Assembly: GCF_001954195.1 (NCBI RefSeq)
Contig: NZ_MBES01000012.1
Coordinates: 85,603-149,602, forward strand
Length of the DNA: 64,000 nt
Source of the DNA: Mycobacterium sp. IS-1264
GTDB taxonomy: Bacteria; Actinomycetota; Actinomycetes; Mycobacteriales; Mycobacteriaceae
Direction of reading: 5' to 3'
Under the pieces are notes generated by a model. The model had not been told where the DNA came from. It worked only from the letters and a program-made list of their open reading frames with translations, and ran no database searches. A program made the position numbers and the translations under genes. Position 1 is the first letter of the stretch, and every line of letters begins with the position of its first letter. This document shows, piece after piece, positions 54,573 through 62,938 of this stretch.

Positions 54573-55964
54573 CTATTGCTCGGGCGGCACTGCCTGTTCC
54601 TCCACACCGCGGTCGACGGCGATCGCCGAGCGGCTGGTGGGTGCCCTGTGGTGGATCCGCAGATAGGTCTCGGTATAGCGCTGCGCTATGCGGGTGCCGG
54701 CGAAGTCCGACGGAATGACGTCCCCGGTTCGCTGGCGCCAATCATGTAGGCGCACAGCCAGATCGGCCGCGATCACCTCCATCCCGGTGCCGCCGCCGGT
54801 CAGCAGGTTGACCGTCTCGGTGGGGTCCGCGCGCAGATCGTAGAGTTCGCGCTGTGGCCGCGGCGCCTTGACGAAGGGTGCGACGGCGATGCCGGACGGG
54901 CTTTCCTCGATGTCCCACGGCAGGTCCAGCACCGGCCGCGGCACGTAGTTCTCGATGTAGCTGTATTCCTTTGTGCGGATTGCGCGGATCGGGTCGAAGG
55001 AGTCGTGATAGGTCTTCATCGTGTAGACGTGGTCGCGCACCGGGTCGGCGTGGTTGTCCGGTGTAAGCAGGGCGTGCGCGTGCGAAACGCCGTCGACTTC
55101 GGCCGGGATCTCGAGGCCCAACAGGTCCAGCAGGGTGGGGACCAGGTCCACGCCGCTGAACAGCTCGTCGTAGACCCGGGCCGCGATGTTCCGGTTGGTG
55201 GGCGGGCGGATCATCATGGCGATGCCCGTTCCGGCGTCGTACAGCGTGGATTTCGCGCGCGGGAACGCGGCGCCGTGATCGGTCAGGAACACCACCCAGG
55301 TGTTGGCGTCCAGTCCGGTCTCGGCCAGCGTGTCCAGGAGCTCGCCCACCGCGGCGTCCGCGGTGGCGATGGATCCGTAAAAATCCGCGAGATCCTGGCG
55401 CACCTCCGGGGTGTCCGGCAGGTAGTCGGGCAGCTCGACGGCTGCGCGATCGGCCGGCTCATAGCGATCGCGCGGGAAGGGTCGGTGGGTTTCGAAGAAC
55501 CCGGCCGTCAACAGGAACGGTTGCTCGGACAGCACCGGCGCGCCCTGGTGCAGCCAGTCCCGGACCCTGTCCACCACGTATTCGCAGTAGGAGTTCGACA
55601 CGTCGAATTCGTCGAAGCCGAGGCGTTTGGGATACGACGTCTCGTGCTGCATACCGAAAAGCGCTGAGTACCAACCCGATCCGGACAATATCTGGGGAAG
55701 GGTGCGGACTCCGCTGCGGTATTCCCAGCCGTGGTGGGCCAGGCCGACGAGCCCGTTGCTCTGTGGGTAGCGCCCGGTGAACAGCGATCCCCGAGACGGG
55801 GAGCACAGCGGTGCGGTGGCGTGGGCACGGGTGAACAGGATGCCCTCGGCGGCAAGTTTGTCCAGGCACGGACTGGACACATCCGGGTTGCCGTAGGCAC
55901 CGAGGTGGCGTCCGAGGTCGTGCCAATGCACGATCAGGACGTTCTCGCCCGTCGTTTCCGTCAC
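54573..55964 (-). CDS. Sulfatase (Rv0296c-like)
   Basis: A 463-residue type I sulfatase. The formylglycine motif is CSPSRGSLFTG (Cys-x-Pro-Ser-Arg), so activation by a formylglycine-generating enzyme is expected. Metal-binding regions are NVLIVHWHDLGRHLGAYG at the N-terminus and VFLTDHGAAFPRAKSTLYD in the middle. No signal peptide is present, so it is probably cytosolic and acts on small sulfate esters. GTG 55964 overlaps the stop of the bluB-like gene (GTGA), excluding the longer frame upstream. Its neighbour stf0 catalyses the opposite kind of step. Confidence 0.92.
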   Translation of the reverse strand: MTETTGENVLIVHWHDLGRHLGAYGNPDVSSPCLDKLAAEGILFTRAHATAPLCSPSRGSLFTGRYPQSNGLVGLAHHGWEYRSGVRTLPQILSGSGWYSALFGMQHETSYPKRLGFDEFDVSNSYCEYVVDRVRDWLHQGAPVLSEQPFLLTAGFFETHRPFPRDRYEPADRAAVELPDYLPDTPEVRQDLADFYGSIATADAAVGELLDTLAETGLDANTWVVFLTDHGAAFPRAKSTLYDAGTGIAMMIRPPTNRNIAARVYDELFSGVDLVPTLLDLLGLEIPAEVDGVSHAHALLTPDNHADPVRDHVYTMKTYHDSFDPIRAIRTKEYSYIENYVPRPVLDLPWDIEESPSGIAVAPFVKAPRPQRELYDLRADPTETVNLLTGGGTGMEVIAADLAVRLHDWRQRTGDVIPSDFAGTRIAQRYTETYLRIHHRAPTSRSAIAVDRGVEEQAVPPEQ

Positions 55965-56638
55965 ATCGTCACCGCGCCGTTGTCCCGCGCCGGCTGGCCC
56001 CAGTGGTTTTCGGAGACGAACTCCGACAGCGGCCGCCCGACGGTCCAGCCGTCGAGTTCCAACGCCGGGCGGTCGGGGAATTCGGGCACGGGCCCCAGGC
56101 ACAGGATGGCCACCGGTTCGGCGTCGTCGGGCATCCCCAGCAGGTCCGCCAACCGGCGCGGCTCGAACAGGGAGACCCAGCCCATGCCGAGACCTTCCGA
56201 CCGGGCCGCCAGCCACAGGTTCTGGATCGCGCAGGACACTGACGCGAGATCCATCTGCGGCAGCGTCCGCCGGCCGAAGACGTGCCGAGTGCGGTCGTCA
56301 CCCAGCGCCACCACGAAAAGCTCGGCGCAGTCCAGGATGCCCTCGACCTTGAGCGCCAGAAATTCCTCGGCCCGCTCTCCCAGGGCCTCGGCGGTGCGCG
56401 GGCGCTCCTCGTCGACGAGTGCGTGAATGCGCCTCCGCAGCAGGTCATCGGTGATCCGGATGAAGCGCCACGGCTGCATGAGGCCGACACTAGGCGCGGC
56501 GTGCGCCGCCTGCAGCAAACGCACCAGCACGTCGTCGGGTACCACGGCGCCCCGCACGAACCGGCGCATGTCGCGTCGCTCGGAGATCACCCGGTACACG
56601 GCACGGCGCTCCTGCGGATTGAATGCGTGATCACTCAC
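55961..56638 (-). CDS. bluB: BluB-type 5,6-dimethylbenzimidazole synthase (Rv0306-like)
   Basis: A 225-residue nitroreductase-fold flavoprotein. It has the BluB features ERRDMRRFVRGAVVPDDV, AAHAAPSVGLMQPWRFI, SVSCAIQNLWLAARSEGLGM and GWVSLFEPRRLADLLGMP. BluB cleaves reduced FMN to give the lower ligand of vitamin B12. In M. tuberculosis, Rv0306 is, as I remember, on the other strand and separated from Rv0296c by PE_PGRS and toxin-antitoxin genes; here it is directly upstream of the sulfatase with a 4-nt overlap. A general nitroreductase role cannot be excluded. Confidence 0.85.
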   Translation of the reverse strand: MSDHAFNPQERRAVYRVISERRDMRRFVRGAVVPDDVLVRLLQAAHAAPSVGLMQPWRFIRITDDLLRRRIHALVDEERPRTAEALGERAEEFLALKVEGILDCAELFVVALGDDRTRHVFGRRTLPQMDLASVSCAIQNLWLAARSEGLGMGWVSLFEPRRLADLLGMPDDAEPVAILCLGPVPEFPDRPALELDGWTVGRPLSEFVSENHWGQPARDNGAVTM

Positions 56639-56705
56639 ACGGCCATCGTAAGAATCGCCGCGGAGGAAAATGCTTCAGAGCGGTCCGTCACGAAGGGAGT
56701 GTCGC

Positions 56706-56999
56706 GTGAAGCTTTCCGGTAATTTCCCCGCATTCGAGCAGTTGCCCACCGACGGCAGCGTCGCAGGTAGCTACGGCCAGCCGTACCAGACGGCCGACGG
56801 CGCCACCGTGATCCCGGTTTCCAAACCGGTCGGCGTCTTCGTGATCCGCGGCGGTGAGGCGCGCTGGGTGGCGGCCGTGGATGGCAACCGGGTCGCGCTG
56901 ATCGGCGTGCTGACCGGCCTGCTGGCGGCGGTGATCGGCAGCTTGGCGGTGCTCCGCCAGCCGCCCTGGCCCCGGATCACGCTCACGGACTATAAGTGA
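56706..56999 (+). CDS. Small GerW/YtfJ-like protein with C-terminal membrane helix
   Basis: A 97-residue protein. Residues 20-60 (GSYGQPYQTADGATVIPVSK, then GVFVIRGGEARWVAAVD) fit the short GerW/YtfJ-type domain found in sporulating bacteria and also in actinomycetes that do not sporulate. A single membrane helix follows (VALIGVLTGLLAAVIGSLAVL) and a short tail. GTG 56706 follows AAGGGAG. Function unknown. It is divergent from bluB, and its 3' end overlaps the next convergent gene by 17 bp. Confidence 0.72.
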   Translation: MKLSGNFPAFEQLPTDGSVAGSYGQPYQTADGATVIPVSKPVGVFVIRGGEARWVAAVDGNRVALIGVLTGLLAAVIGSLAVLRQPPWPRITLTDYK

Positions 57000-57465
57000 C
57001 GCCGACGGCCCGAATGACGTATTCGGGCGGCACGTCGAAGGCCAGCGACCGCAGCGGCAGCATGTCGAGCACGTCGTCCGGGATGGTCGCCTTGTAGTGC
57101 AGCTCGAGTTCGCCGCTGAACTTCGGGTCGACCTCGGCGACGTCGAGGTTGACCTCCAGTCCGGTCGCCGAAATCTCTGCCTTCGCCGCGCCCGTCTGGG
57201 GAACGTCCCAGCGCACATCGACGGTCGGACCGGCCAGCTTCGGCAGCATCGACAACGTCGCGAGCACCCGCTCCGACGTGAACACCAGCGAGCCCGAGTA
57301 GCTGGCCACGCTGTGCGGCAACCGCGCGCCCGGTATGACGCCGCTGAACCGCCGGGTCACCGCGACGTAGTCGGCGAGATAGAGAAGGCCCTCCGCTTCG
57401 ACCTGGGCGTGCAGGTCGTCGGGCAGCTTGCCGATGCCGAACAATCTCCGGACAAAGACCGCCAT
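56983..57465 (-). CDS. Conserved hypothetical protein (Rv0307c-like)
   Basis: A 160-residue cytosolic protein of unknown function with mixed alpha/beta content. Visible segments are LFGIGKLPDDLHAQVEAEGL at the N-terminus, a beta-rich middle (SYSGSLVFTSERVLATLSML) and PKFSGELELHYKATIPDDVL. It has no signal peptide and no known catalytic motif. Length and neighbourhood match Rv0307c. It overlaps the GerW-like gene by 17 bp at the 3' ends. Confidence 0.82.
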   Translation of the reverse strand: MAVFVRRLFGIGKLPDDLHAQVEAEGLLYLADYVAVTRRFSGVIPGARLPHSVASYSGSLVFTSERVLATLSMLPKLAGPTVDVRWDVPQTGAAKAEISATGLEVNLDVAEVDPKFSGELELHYKATIPDDVLDMLPLRSLAFDVPPEYVIRAVGVTYSP

Positions 57466-57604
57466 GACGCCAGTATGACTCGGTATGCCTGAGACGGCTT
57501 GGCTGCTGGGGCCATGCTCGGCGTCGGTTGATCACGCCACGGTGACACAACCGGGCCCAAAACTTAACTTGACCTGGGGTTGTCGTCACCTGACCATTGA
57601 CTCC

Positions 57605-58258
57605 ATGCGCCGACTGCTGGGTTTGCTGTGCGCCGCGGCGTGCGTGATGTGTGCGTACGTGTTGTTTGCGCCGGTAAGCGGCGCGGCCACCCCCTGGTTC
57701 GCCAACTCGGTTGGCAATGCCACACAAGTGGTTTCGGTGGTGAGCACCGGCGGTTCGAACGCGACGATGGACATCTGGCAGCGCACCGGCGCCGGCTGGC
57801 AGGACCTGCGGAGCGGCATTCCCACCCACGTCGGCTCGGCGGGCATGGCGCCGCAGGCCAAGAGCGGGGTTCCGGCCACCCCGATGGGCGTCTACTCCCT
57901 CGACTCCGCTTTCGGCACCGCGCCGAATCCCGGCACCGGTCTGCCGTACACGCAGGTCGGGCCGAACCACTGGTGGAGCGGCGACGACCACAGCCCCACG
58001 TTCAACTCCATGCAGGTCTGCCAGAAGTCGCAGTGCCCGTTCAACACGGCCGACAGCGAGAACCTGGAAATCCCGCAGTACAAGCACGCGGTCGTGATGG
58101 GCGTCAACAAGAACAAGGTTCCCGGCGGGGGCGCGGCGTTCTTCTTCCACACCACCGACGGTGCCCCCACCGAGGGCTGCGTCGCGATCGACGACGCGCA
58201 GCTGGTGTCGATCATGAAGTGGCTGCAGCCCGGCGCGGTGATCGCGATTACGAAATAG
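57605..58258 (+). CDS. Secreted L,D-transpeptidase-like (YkuD-related) protein (Rv0309-like)
   Basis: A 217-residue exported protein. Residues 1-28 form a signal peptide (LLGLLCAAACVMCAYVLFA, cleavage near VSGAAT). The C-terminal part carries the YkuD-like active-site pattern FFFHTTDGAPTEGCVAID with His and nucleophilic Cys. ATPMGVYSLDSAFGTAPNPG resembles the substrate-binding strand of such enzymes. It is smaller than Ldt enzymes and lacks their Ig-like domains, so transpeptidase activity is a family-level inference; a hydrolytic or binding role in the cell wall is possible. ATG 57605. Confidence 0.83.
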   Translation: MRRLLGLLCAAACVMCAYVLFAPVSGAATPWFANSVGNATQVVSVVSTGGSNATMDIWQRTGAGWQDLRSGIPTHVGSAGMAPQAKSGVPATPMGVYSLDSAFGTAPNPGTGLPYTQVGPNHWWSGDDHSPTFNSMQVCQKSQCPFNTADSENLEIPQYKHAVVMGVNKNKVPGGGAAFFFHTTDGAPTEGCVAIDDAQLVSIMKWLQPGAVIAITK

Positions 58259-58342
58259 CCCTTGGTCCCGAGTGTGAAAGATACGACGGGATCTCGGCGT
58301 GTCGCGTCGTGACATTCACGGTCGCGGCCTGATTCCGGGGCG

Positions 58343-58822
58343 TTAGGCCAGCGCGCGACCGGGCTTGATCTTAAAGTCCATGCCCGCCAACGACATCGTC
58401 GCGTCGTAGGTTCTGTCGTAACCGGTTCCGCTGATCTTCCAACCGGCGTCGGTGCGCCGGTAGGTGTCGCGGTAGAACGCGGCGCCGATCAGCATGAAGT
58501 TGAGGTCGGCGACGATGACCCGGTCCTGCAGATACCAGCTGCCCGTTGCGGTGTCGCCGTCCACGGTGATGTCCGGATGGGTCACCCGATGCTCGGTGAT
58601 GACGTTGCCCGGCAGCGACGTACGCATGTACTCGACCAGATCGGCGCGGTTGGTGAAGTGCAGTTCGTTGCCGATCGACGGGCCGTAGTCGGCCGTGATG
58701 TCCTCGGCCAGCGTGTCGGCGAAGTCGTCCCAGTGCTTGGTGTCCAACGCGCGCAGGTAGCGGTATTTGACTTGCTTGATGGCTTCGATGTCCGCGAAGT
58801 CTTGAGGGGTCATGACCGTCAT
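58343..58822 (-). CDS. SnoaL/NTF2-fold protein (Rv0310c-like)
   Basis: A 159-residue protein of the SnoaL-like cone fold. The N-terminal helix DFADIEAIKQVKYRYLRALD, TKHWDDFADTLAEDITADYG and ITEHRVTHPDITVDGDTATG are typical for small polyketide cyclases, dehydratases or hydrolases and for non-catalytic ligand binders. ATG 58822 overlaps the tetR stop (ATGA), so the regulator and this gene form one unit. Its substrate may be the inducer of that TetR. Length matches M. tuberculosis closely. Confidence 0.85.
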   Translation of the reverse strand: MTVMTPQDFADIEAIKQVKYRYLRALDTKHWDDFADTLAEDITADYGPSIGNELHFTNRADLVEYMRTSLPGNVITEHRVTHPDITVDGDTATGSWYLQDRVIVADLNFMLIGAAFYRDTYRRTDAGWKISGTGYDRTYDATMSLAGMDFKIKPGRALA

Positions 58823-59439
58823 TGCAGCACACGGGTGACCATGTCGATCAGGGCGCGTCGTTCCAGGCTCCAATCGATGGGCGTCCCGGCGATCATCTGC
58901 GCCAGCACCACGCCCCGCAGCGCGGCCCAAATCACCTCGGCCACACCGGCATTCGCGGGATCCTCGGTGATCAGCCGGCCAAGCTGGCCGATCGCCGAGT
59001 TCATCTCGAGCAGATGGCGCCGCGAGGATTCGCCCGCGCCGCCGCGCGTCACCCGCAGAATTTCGAAGGCCGCCATCGAGGTCGGGCTGCTGTAGCAGCT
59101 CCACGCGGTGTCGACGACGACTTCGATGCGCTCGCGCAGCGGCAGCTCGCTGACGTCCGCCGACGACAGGCTCTCGATGAGTCTGTCCACTCCGTCGTCG
59201 ACGACGGCCATCAACAGCCCGTGGCGGTCGCCGAAGTGGTATTGGATGACCCCCCACGTCACGCCCGCGCGTTCGGCCACGTGCTTGGCGGTGGCGGCGG
59301 CGAAGCCCTCCTCCACGATGCAGCGGACCGTCTCGTCGATGATCTTGGCGCGGGTATCGTCGCCGCGCTTGCGCGGCGCGGTGGTGCGCCGGGTGGGACC
59401 GACCGTGCGCCCGGGTGTCTGGCCTGCGGCAATGGACAT
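58819..59439 (-). CDS. TetR-family regulator
   Basis: A 206-residue TetR regulator. HTH at about residues 44-66 (AAATAKHVAERAGVTWGVIQ) followed by YHFGDRHGLLMAVVDDGVD; C-terminal domain with AAFEILRVTRGGAG. It precedes the SnoaL-like gene with a 4-nt overlap. The 38-bp spacer to the divergent Rv0311-like gene is AT-rich and contains GACT-N9-AGTC, a possible operator half-site pair. I do not recall a TetR gene at this point in M. tuberculosis. Confidence 0.87.
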   Translation of the reverse strand: MSIAAGQTPGRTVGPTRRTTAPRKRGDDTRAKIIDETVRCIVEEGFAAATAKHVAERAGVTWGVIQYHFGDRHGLLMAVVDDGVDRLIESLSSADVSELPLRERIEVVVDTAWSCYSSPTSMAAFEILRVTRGGAGESSRRHLLEMNSAIGQLGRLITEDPANAGVAEVIWAALRGVVLAQMIAGTPIDWSLERRALIDMVTRVLQ

Positions 59440-59477
59440 TGTTGACTGTATAACATAGTCGAGTCTATTTTTGGGCG

Positions 59478-60704
59478 ATGAGCGGATCCCGATACGCGCA
59501 GTTGTCGCGCGAGCAGCTGACCGTCCTGGTTCCCGAGCTGCTGCTGATCGGGCACATGATTGACCGTTCCGGGATGGCCTGGTGCATCAATGCGTTCGGC
59601 CGCGAGGAGATGGTGCAGATCGCCATCGAGGAGTGGGCGGGCGCCAGCCCCATCTACACCAAGCGCATGCAGCGGGCGCTGAACTACGAGGGCGACGACG
59701 TGCCCACCATCTTCAAGGGCCTGCAGCTCGACATCGGCGCGCCGCCGCAATTCATGGATTTCCGCTACACCGTCCACGACCGCTGGCACGGCGAATTTCA
59801 ACTCGACCACTGCGGCGCCCTGCTCGACGTGGAGCCGATGGGCGAGGAATACGTGTTCGGGATGTGCCACACCATCGAGGACCCGACGTTCGACGCCACC
59901 GCGGTGGCGACCAACCCCCGCGCGCAGATGCGCCCCATCCACCGGCCGCCGCGGGTTCCCGCGGACCGGCATCCGCATTGCGCGTGGACGGTGATCATCG
60001 ACGAGTCCTATCCCGAGGCACAGAGCATTCCGGCGCTGGACATCGTCCGTCAAACCCGCGCTGCGACATGGGAACTCGACGCCATCGATCGATCCGACGA
60101 GGGACAGTCGGACTACTCCGGTCCGCTGCTCTCCGACTTCGACTTCGCCGCGTTCTCCCACTCGGCGCTGGTCCGGATGGCCGACGAGATCTGCCTGCAG
60201 ATGCACCTGCTGTACCTGTCGTTCGCGGTCGCGGTGCGGGCACGCGCCGCCGATGACGCCGAAGCCGTCTCCATCGGCACCCGCGGCCTGATCGGCCTGG
60301 CCGGGCTGGCCGCGGAGCGGATTCATCGCGCACTCGGCTTACCGAACGGGATCGACGGGGCGATGCGGGTTCTCGAGCTGCACCCGCTGCTGAACCCCGC
60401 CGGCTATGTCGTGGCGGAGACCGAGGCCAACCGCCTAGTCGTGCACGCCTCGCCGGCACACGCCGACGGCGCGTGGATATCGCTGTGCTCGCCCGAATCC
60501 GTGCAGCCGCTGCAAGCGATCGCGACCGCCGTGAATCCGCGGCTCGCCGTTGAGGTTTGCGGCACCGATACCGACTGGACCGCGGAACTGATCGAAACCG
60601 ACACGCCCGCAGCCGAACTGCCAGAGGTATCGGTGGCGAAAGTCAGCCGCGGATCGTCATTCGAGTTCGAGCCGAGGCGTTCGCTGCCGCTGACCGTGGT
60701 GTGA
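59478..60704 (+). CDS. Conserved hypothetical protein (Rv0311-like)
   Basis: A 408-residue protein without signal peptide or membrane segment. Visible regions are LSREQLTVLVPELLLIGHMI at the N-terminus, a His/Cys-containing centre (HDRWHGEFQLDHCGALLDVE, then FGMCHTIEDPTFDA) and a long Ala-rich C-terminal half. The His and Cys spacing might bind a metal or cofactor. Function unknown; length is within one residue of Rv0311. It is divergent from the TetR gene and followed by an intrinsic terminator. Confidence 0.85.
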   Translation: MSGSRYAQLSREQLTVLVPELLLIGHMIDRSGMAWCINAFGREEMVQIAIEEWAGASPIYTKRMQRALNYEGDDVPTIFKGLQLDIGAPPQFMDFRYTVHDRWHGEFQLDHCGALLDVEPMGEEYVFGMCHTIEDPTFDATAVATNPRAQMRPIHRPPRVPADRHPHCAWTVIIDESYPEAQSIPALDIVRQTRAATWELDAIDRSDEGQSDYSGPLLSDFDFAAFSHSALVRMADEICLQMHLLYLSFAVAVRARAADDAEAVSIGTRGLIGLAGLAAERIHRALGLPNGIDGAMRVLELHPLLNPAGYVVAETEANRLVVHASPAHADGAWISLCSPESVQPLQAIATAVNPRLAVEVCGTDTDWTAELIETDTPAAELPEVSVAKVSRGSSFEFEPRRSLPLTVV

Positions 60705-60711
60705 CGTCCTG

Positions 60712-60730
60712 CCCCTTGTCAAGGGGTTTT
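60712..60730 (+). terminator. Short intrinsic terminator
   Basis: CCCCTT and AAGGGG (60712-60717 with 60721-60726) pair around a 3-base loop and are followed by TTTT, directly after the Rv0311-like stop. Confidence 0.65.
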
Positions 60731-60858
60731 CGGTACCGCTTCGGTGTCACAACCGCATCGACCGGATACCAATGGCATTGCAAGCCATCTGCTTTGAGCG
60801 TGTCCACGACTATGGTTAACGCTGGCCACCGACCCCTATAGACGAAAGTTTTCGATCT

Positions 60859-62775
60859 ATGTACGACCCGCTCGGGTTGTCGATCGGGACCACAAACCTG
60901 GTCGCCGCCAGTAACGGAAGCCCACCGGTTGCACGCCGCGCCGTGCTCACTCTGTATCCGCACTGCGCGCCGAAAATCGGCCTGCTCGACGACAATCTGC
61001 CGTTGAGTGAACAAGGCGTGCTCATGCGCGGCTTCGTGGAGCGCGTTGGTGATTCGGTGCCGCTCATCTCCACCGACGGGTCCGCTCACGACCCAGACCT
61101 GCTGATGGTCGAGGCCCTGGATGCGATGGTGCTCGCCGCCGGCGCGGACGCGGCCTCCTCGGAGATCTCCATTGCCGTTCCGGCGTACTGGAAGCCGTCG
61201 ACGGTGCAGGCGCTGCGCGACGGGCTACGAACGCATCTGGGCTTCGTCCGCAGCGGAGTGGCGCCCCGGCTGGTCTCGGACACGATCGCGTCGTTGACGG
61301 CCGCGAACGCCGAGCTGTGTCTCGCGGCGACCGGCGTGGTCGGGCTGCTCGATTTCGGTGGCTCGGGCACGTCCGCGACGTTGGTCAGCATCGCCGGCGA
61401 TTTCGAGCCGGTCAGCCCCACACTGCGTTACGCGGAGTTCTCCGGCGACGAGATCGACCAAGCGCTGCTGCTTCGGGTCTTCGAGGAACTCGGACACGGC
61501 AGCGGTATCGACCCGGCCAGCACGGCGGCTGTCGGGCAGCTCGGCCTGCTCAGCGAGCAATGCCGCGTGGCCAAGGAGCGGCTATCCACCGACACGGTGA
61601 CCGAATTCGCCGCCGAGCTCGGCGGCCGCCGATGCAGCATGACGCTCACGCGCGACGAGCTGGGCGACCTGATACAGGATCGCCTGAGCGGTTTCATCTA
61701 TGCGTTCGACGACATGCTGGCCCGGCAGGGCAAGAGCTGGACGGACCTCGCGGCAGTGGTCACCGTCGGTGGCGGCGCCAGCATTCCGCTTGTCACCGAG
61801 CGCCTTTCGGTACATTCCCGCCGACCGGTCGTCACACCGTCGCAGCCGGCGCTCGCCGCTGCCGTCGGCGCTTTGATGCTGGCTTCCCGCGGTGAAGAAC
61901 GGGACCTCCGCACGCGCACATCCATCGGCCTGCTCACCACGGCTGCCGGCGGCGACGTCACCGAACTCGCGGCCGGCGACGTGCTCGTGATCGATCACGA
62001 CGCGATGACGGATCGCGAATTAGCCTGGTCTCAAACGGAATATCCCGGCGATGTGCGGTTGCCGTATACACCGGCCGCCTACGACGAGGACGGCCCGTCC
62101 GGCTGGTCGATGCGTCTCAACGTGATCGAACCGCCTCCAGAACCAACCTGGCGGCGATTCCGGCTGTCCCAGTTGATCATTGGGCTGTCCGCCCTGGTGG
62201 CCATGACCGCGGTCGGCGGCGTGGCCTACTCGCTCACGGGCATCGAACACCGGCAGGCGCCGCCCGCGCCCAGCGTCGCTCCGGCGCCGCCGGTCGTCAG
62301 CCCCCTGGTGCCGAGGCCGCTTCCCCCGCCGCCCACCGAGGTGCCACCACCGCCCAGCGCGCAACCGGTGCCCACCACCGTGCCGCCGCCGCCACCCCCG
62401 CCACCGTCGCCGCCACCGCCGCCGGTGGTCGTGACCACGCAGCCTCCGGTCGTCACCACGCATCGTCCGGCGCCGCCGCCGACGTCGACGCAGCCGCCGA
62501 CCACCACGGCCATGACCACGACGCCGCCGCCTACGACGACGACCACGACCGCGCCTCCGACGTCGACCGAGCCGACGACCACGACCACGACGGTGCCGAT
62601 GACCACCCAGTGGATCCACGTTCCGCTGCTACCGGTGCCCATCCCGGTGCCGGTTCCGGCGAATCAGGCGCCGCAGACCCCGCAGGCCCCGCAATACCCC
62701 CAATACCCGCAGCAGTACCCGGACTATTCGGGTGGCGGTGGCGCCCAGAACCCGTACCTGAGCCCCGGTTACTAG
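60859..62775 (+). CDS. Hsp70-like, membrane-anchored Pro/Thr-rich protein (Rv0312-like)
   Basis: A 638-residue protein with three parts. Residues 1-400 resemble an actin/Hsp70-type ATPase domain: LGLSIGTTNLVAAS (phosphate loop 1), GVVGLLDFGGSGTSATLVS (phosphate loop 2) and AVVTVGGGASIPLVTERL (adenosine region). A single membrane helix at about residues 434-457 (LSQLIIGLSALVAMTAVGGV) follows. The outside tail is rich in Pro and Thr (PPPPPPPPSPPPPPVV, TTTTTTAPPTSTEPTTTTTT) and ends in Pro/Tyr/Gln-rich sequence. This inside-ATPase, outside-wall-spanning design suggests a cell-envelope role. No clear ribosome-binding site precedes ATG 60859. Confidence 0.88.
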   Translation: MYDPLGLSIGTTNLVAASNGSPPVARRAVLTLYPHCAPKIGLLDDNLPLSEQGVLMRGFVERVGDSVPLISTDGSAHDPDLLMVEALDAMVLAAGADAASSEISIAVPAYWKPSTVQALRDGLRTHLGFVRSGVAPRLVSDTIASLTAANAELCLAATGVVGLLDFGGSGTSATLVSIAGDFEPVSPTLRYAEFSGDEIDQALLLRVFEELGHGSGIDPASTAAVGQLGLLSEQCRVAKERLSTDTVTEFAAELGGRRCSMTLTRDELGDLIQDRLSGFIYAFDDMLARQGKSWTDLAAVVTVGGGASIPLVTERLSVHSRRPVVTPSQPALAAAVGALMLASRGEERDLRTRTSIGLLTTAAGGDVTELAAGDVLVIDHDAMTDRELAWSQTEYPGDVRLPYTPAAYDEDGPSGWSMRLNVIEPPPEPTWRRFRLSQLIIGLSALVAMTAVGGVAYSLTGIEHRQAPPAPSVAPAPPVVSPLVPRPLPPPPTEVPPPPSAQPVPTTVPPPPPPPPSPPPPPVVVTTQPPVVTTHRPAPPPTSTQPPTTTAMTTTPPPTTTTTTAPPTSTEPTTTTTTVPMTTQWIHVPLLPVPIPVPVPANQAPQTPQAPQYPQYPQQYPDYSGGGGAQNPYLSPGY

Positions 62776-62838
62776 CAAGGATCTTTGAACCGAGTCACTC
62801 CAGCGGCGCGCCCGGCAGCACGCGCGTAGCGTTGAAGA

Positions 62839-62867
62839 AGCCCCGATTCGGGCCAGGGGCTGTCTTT
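62839..62867 (+). terminator. Probable terminator after the Hsp70-like gene
   Basis: AGCCCC (62839-62844) pairs with GGGGCT (62856-62861), followed by GTCTTTT. The stem is short and the site lies 63 bp after the stop. Confidence 0.5.
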
Positions 62868-62938
62868 TGAATGCCCTCTTGAAGATGCCGTCGTGCCGAT
62901 GCGTCGTCGAGAGGCAGCGGAGGACTTGGAGGCTCAAT

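Noticed and set aside
62020..62642. Minus-strand Gly/Val/Arg-rich frames opposite the Pro/Thr tail of the Rv0312-like gene
   Set aside because: Mirror translation of a repetitive proline/threonine codon run, not an independent gene.
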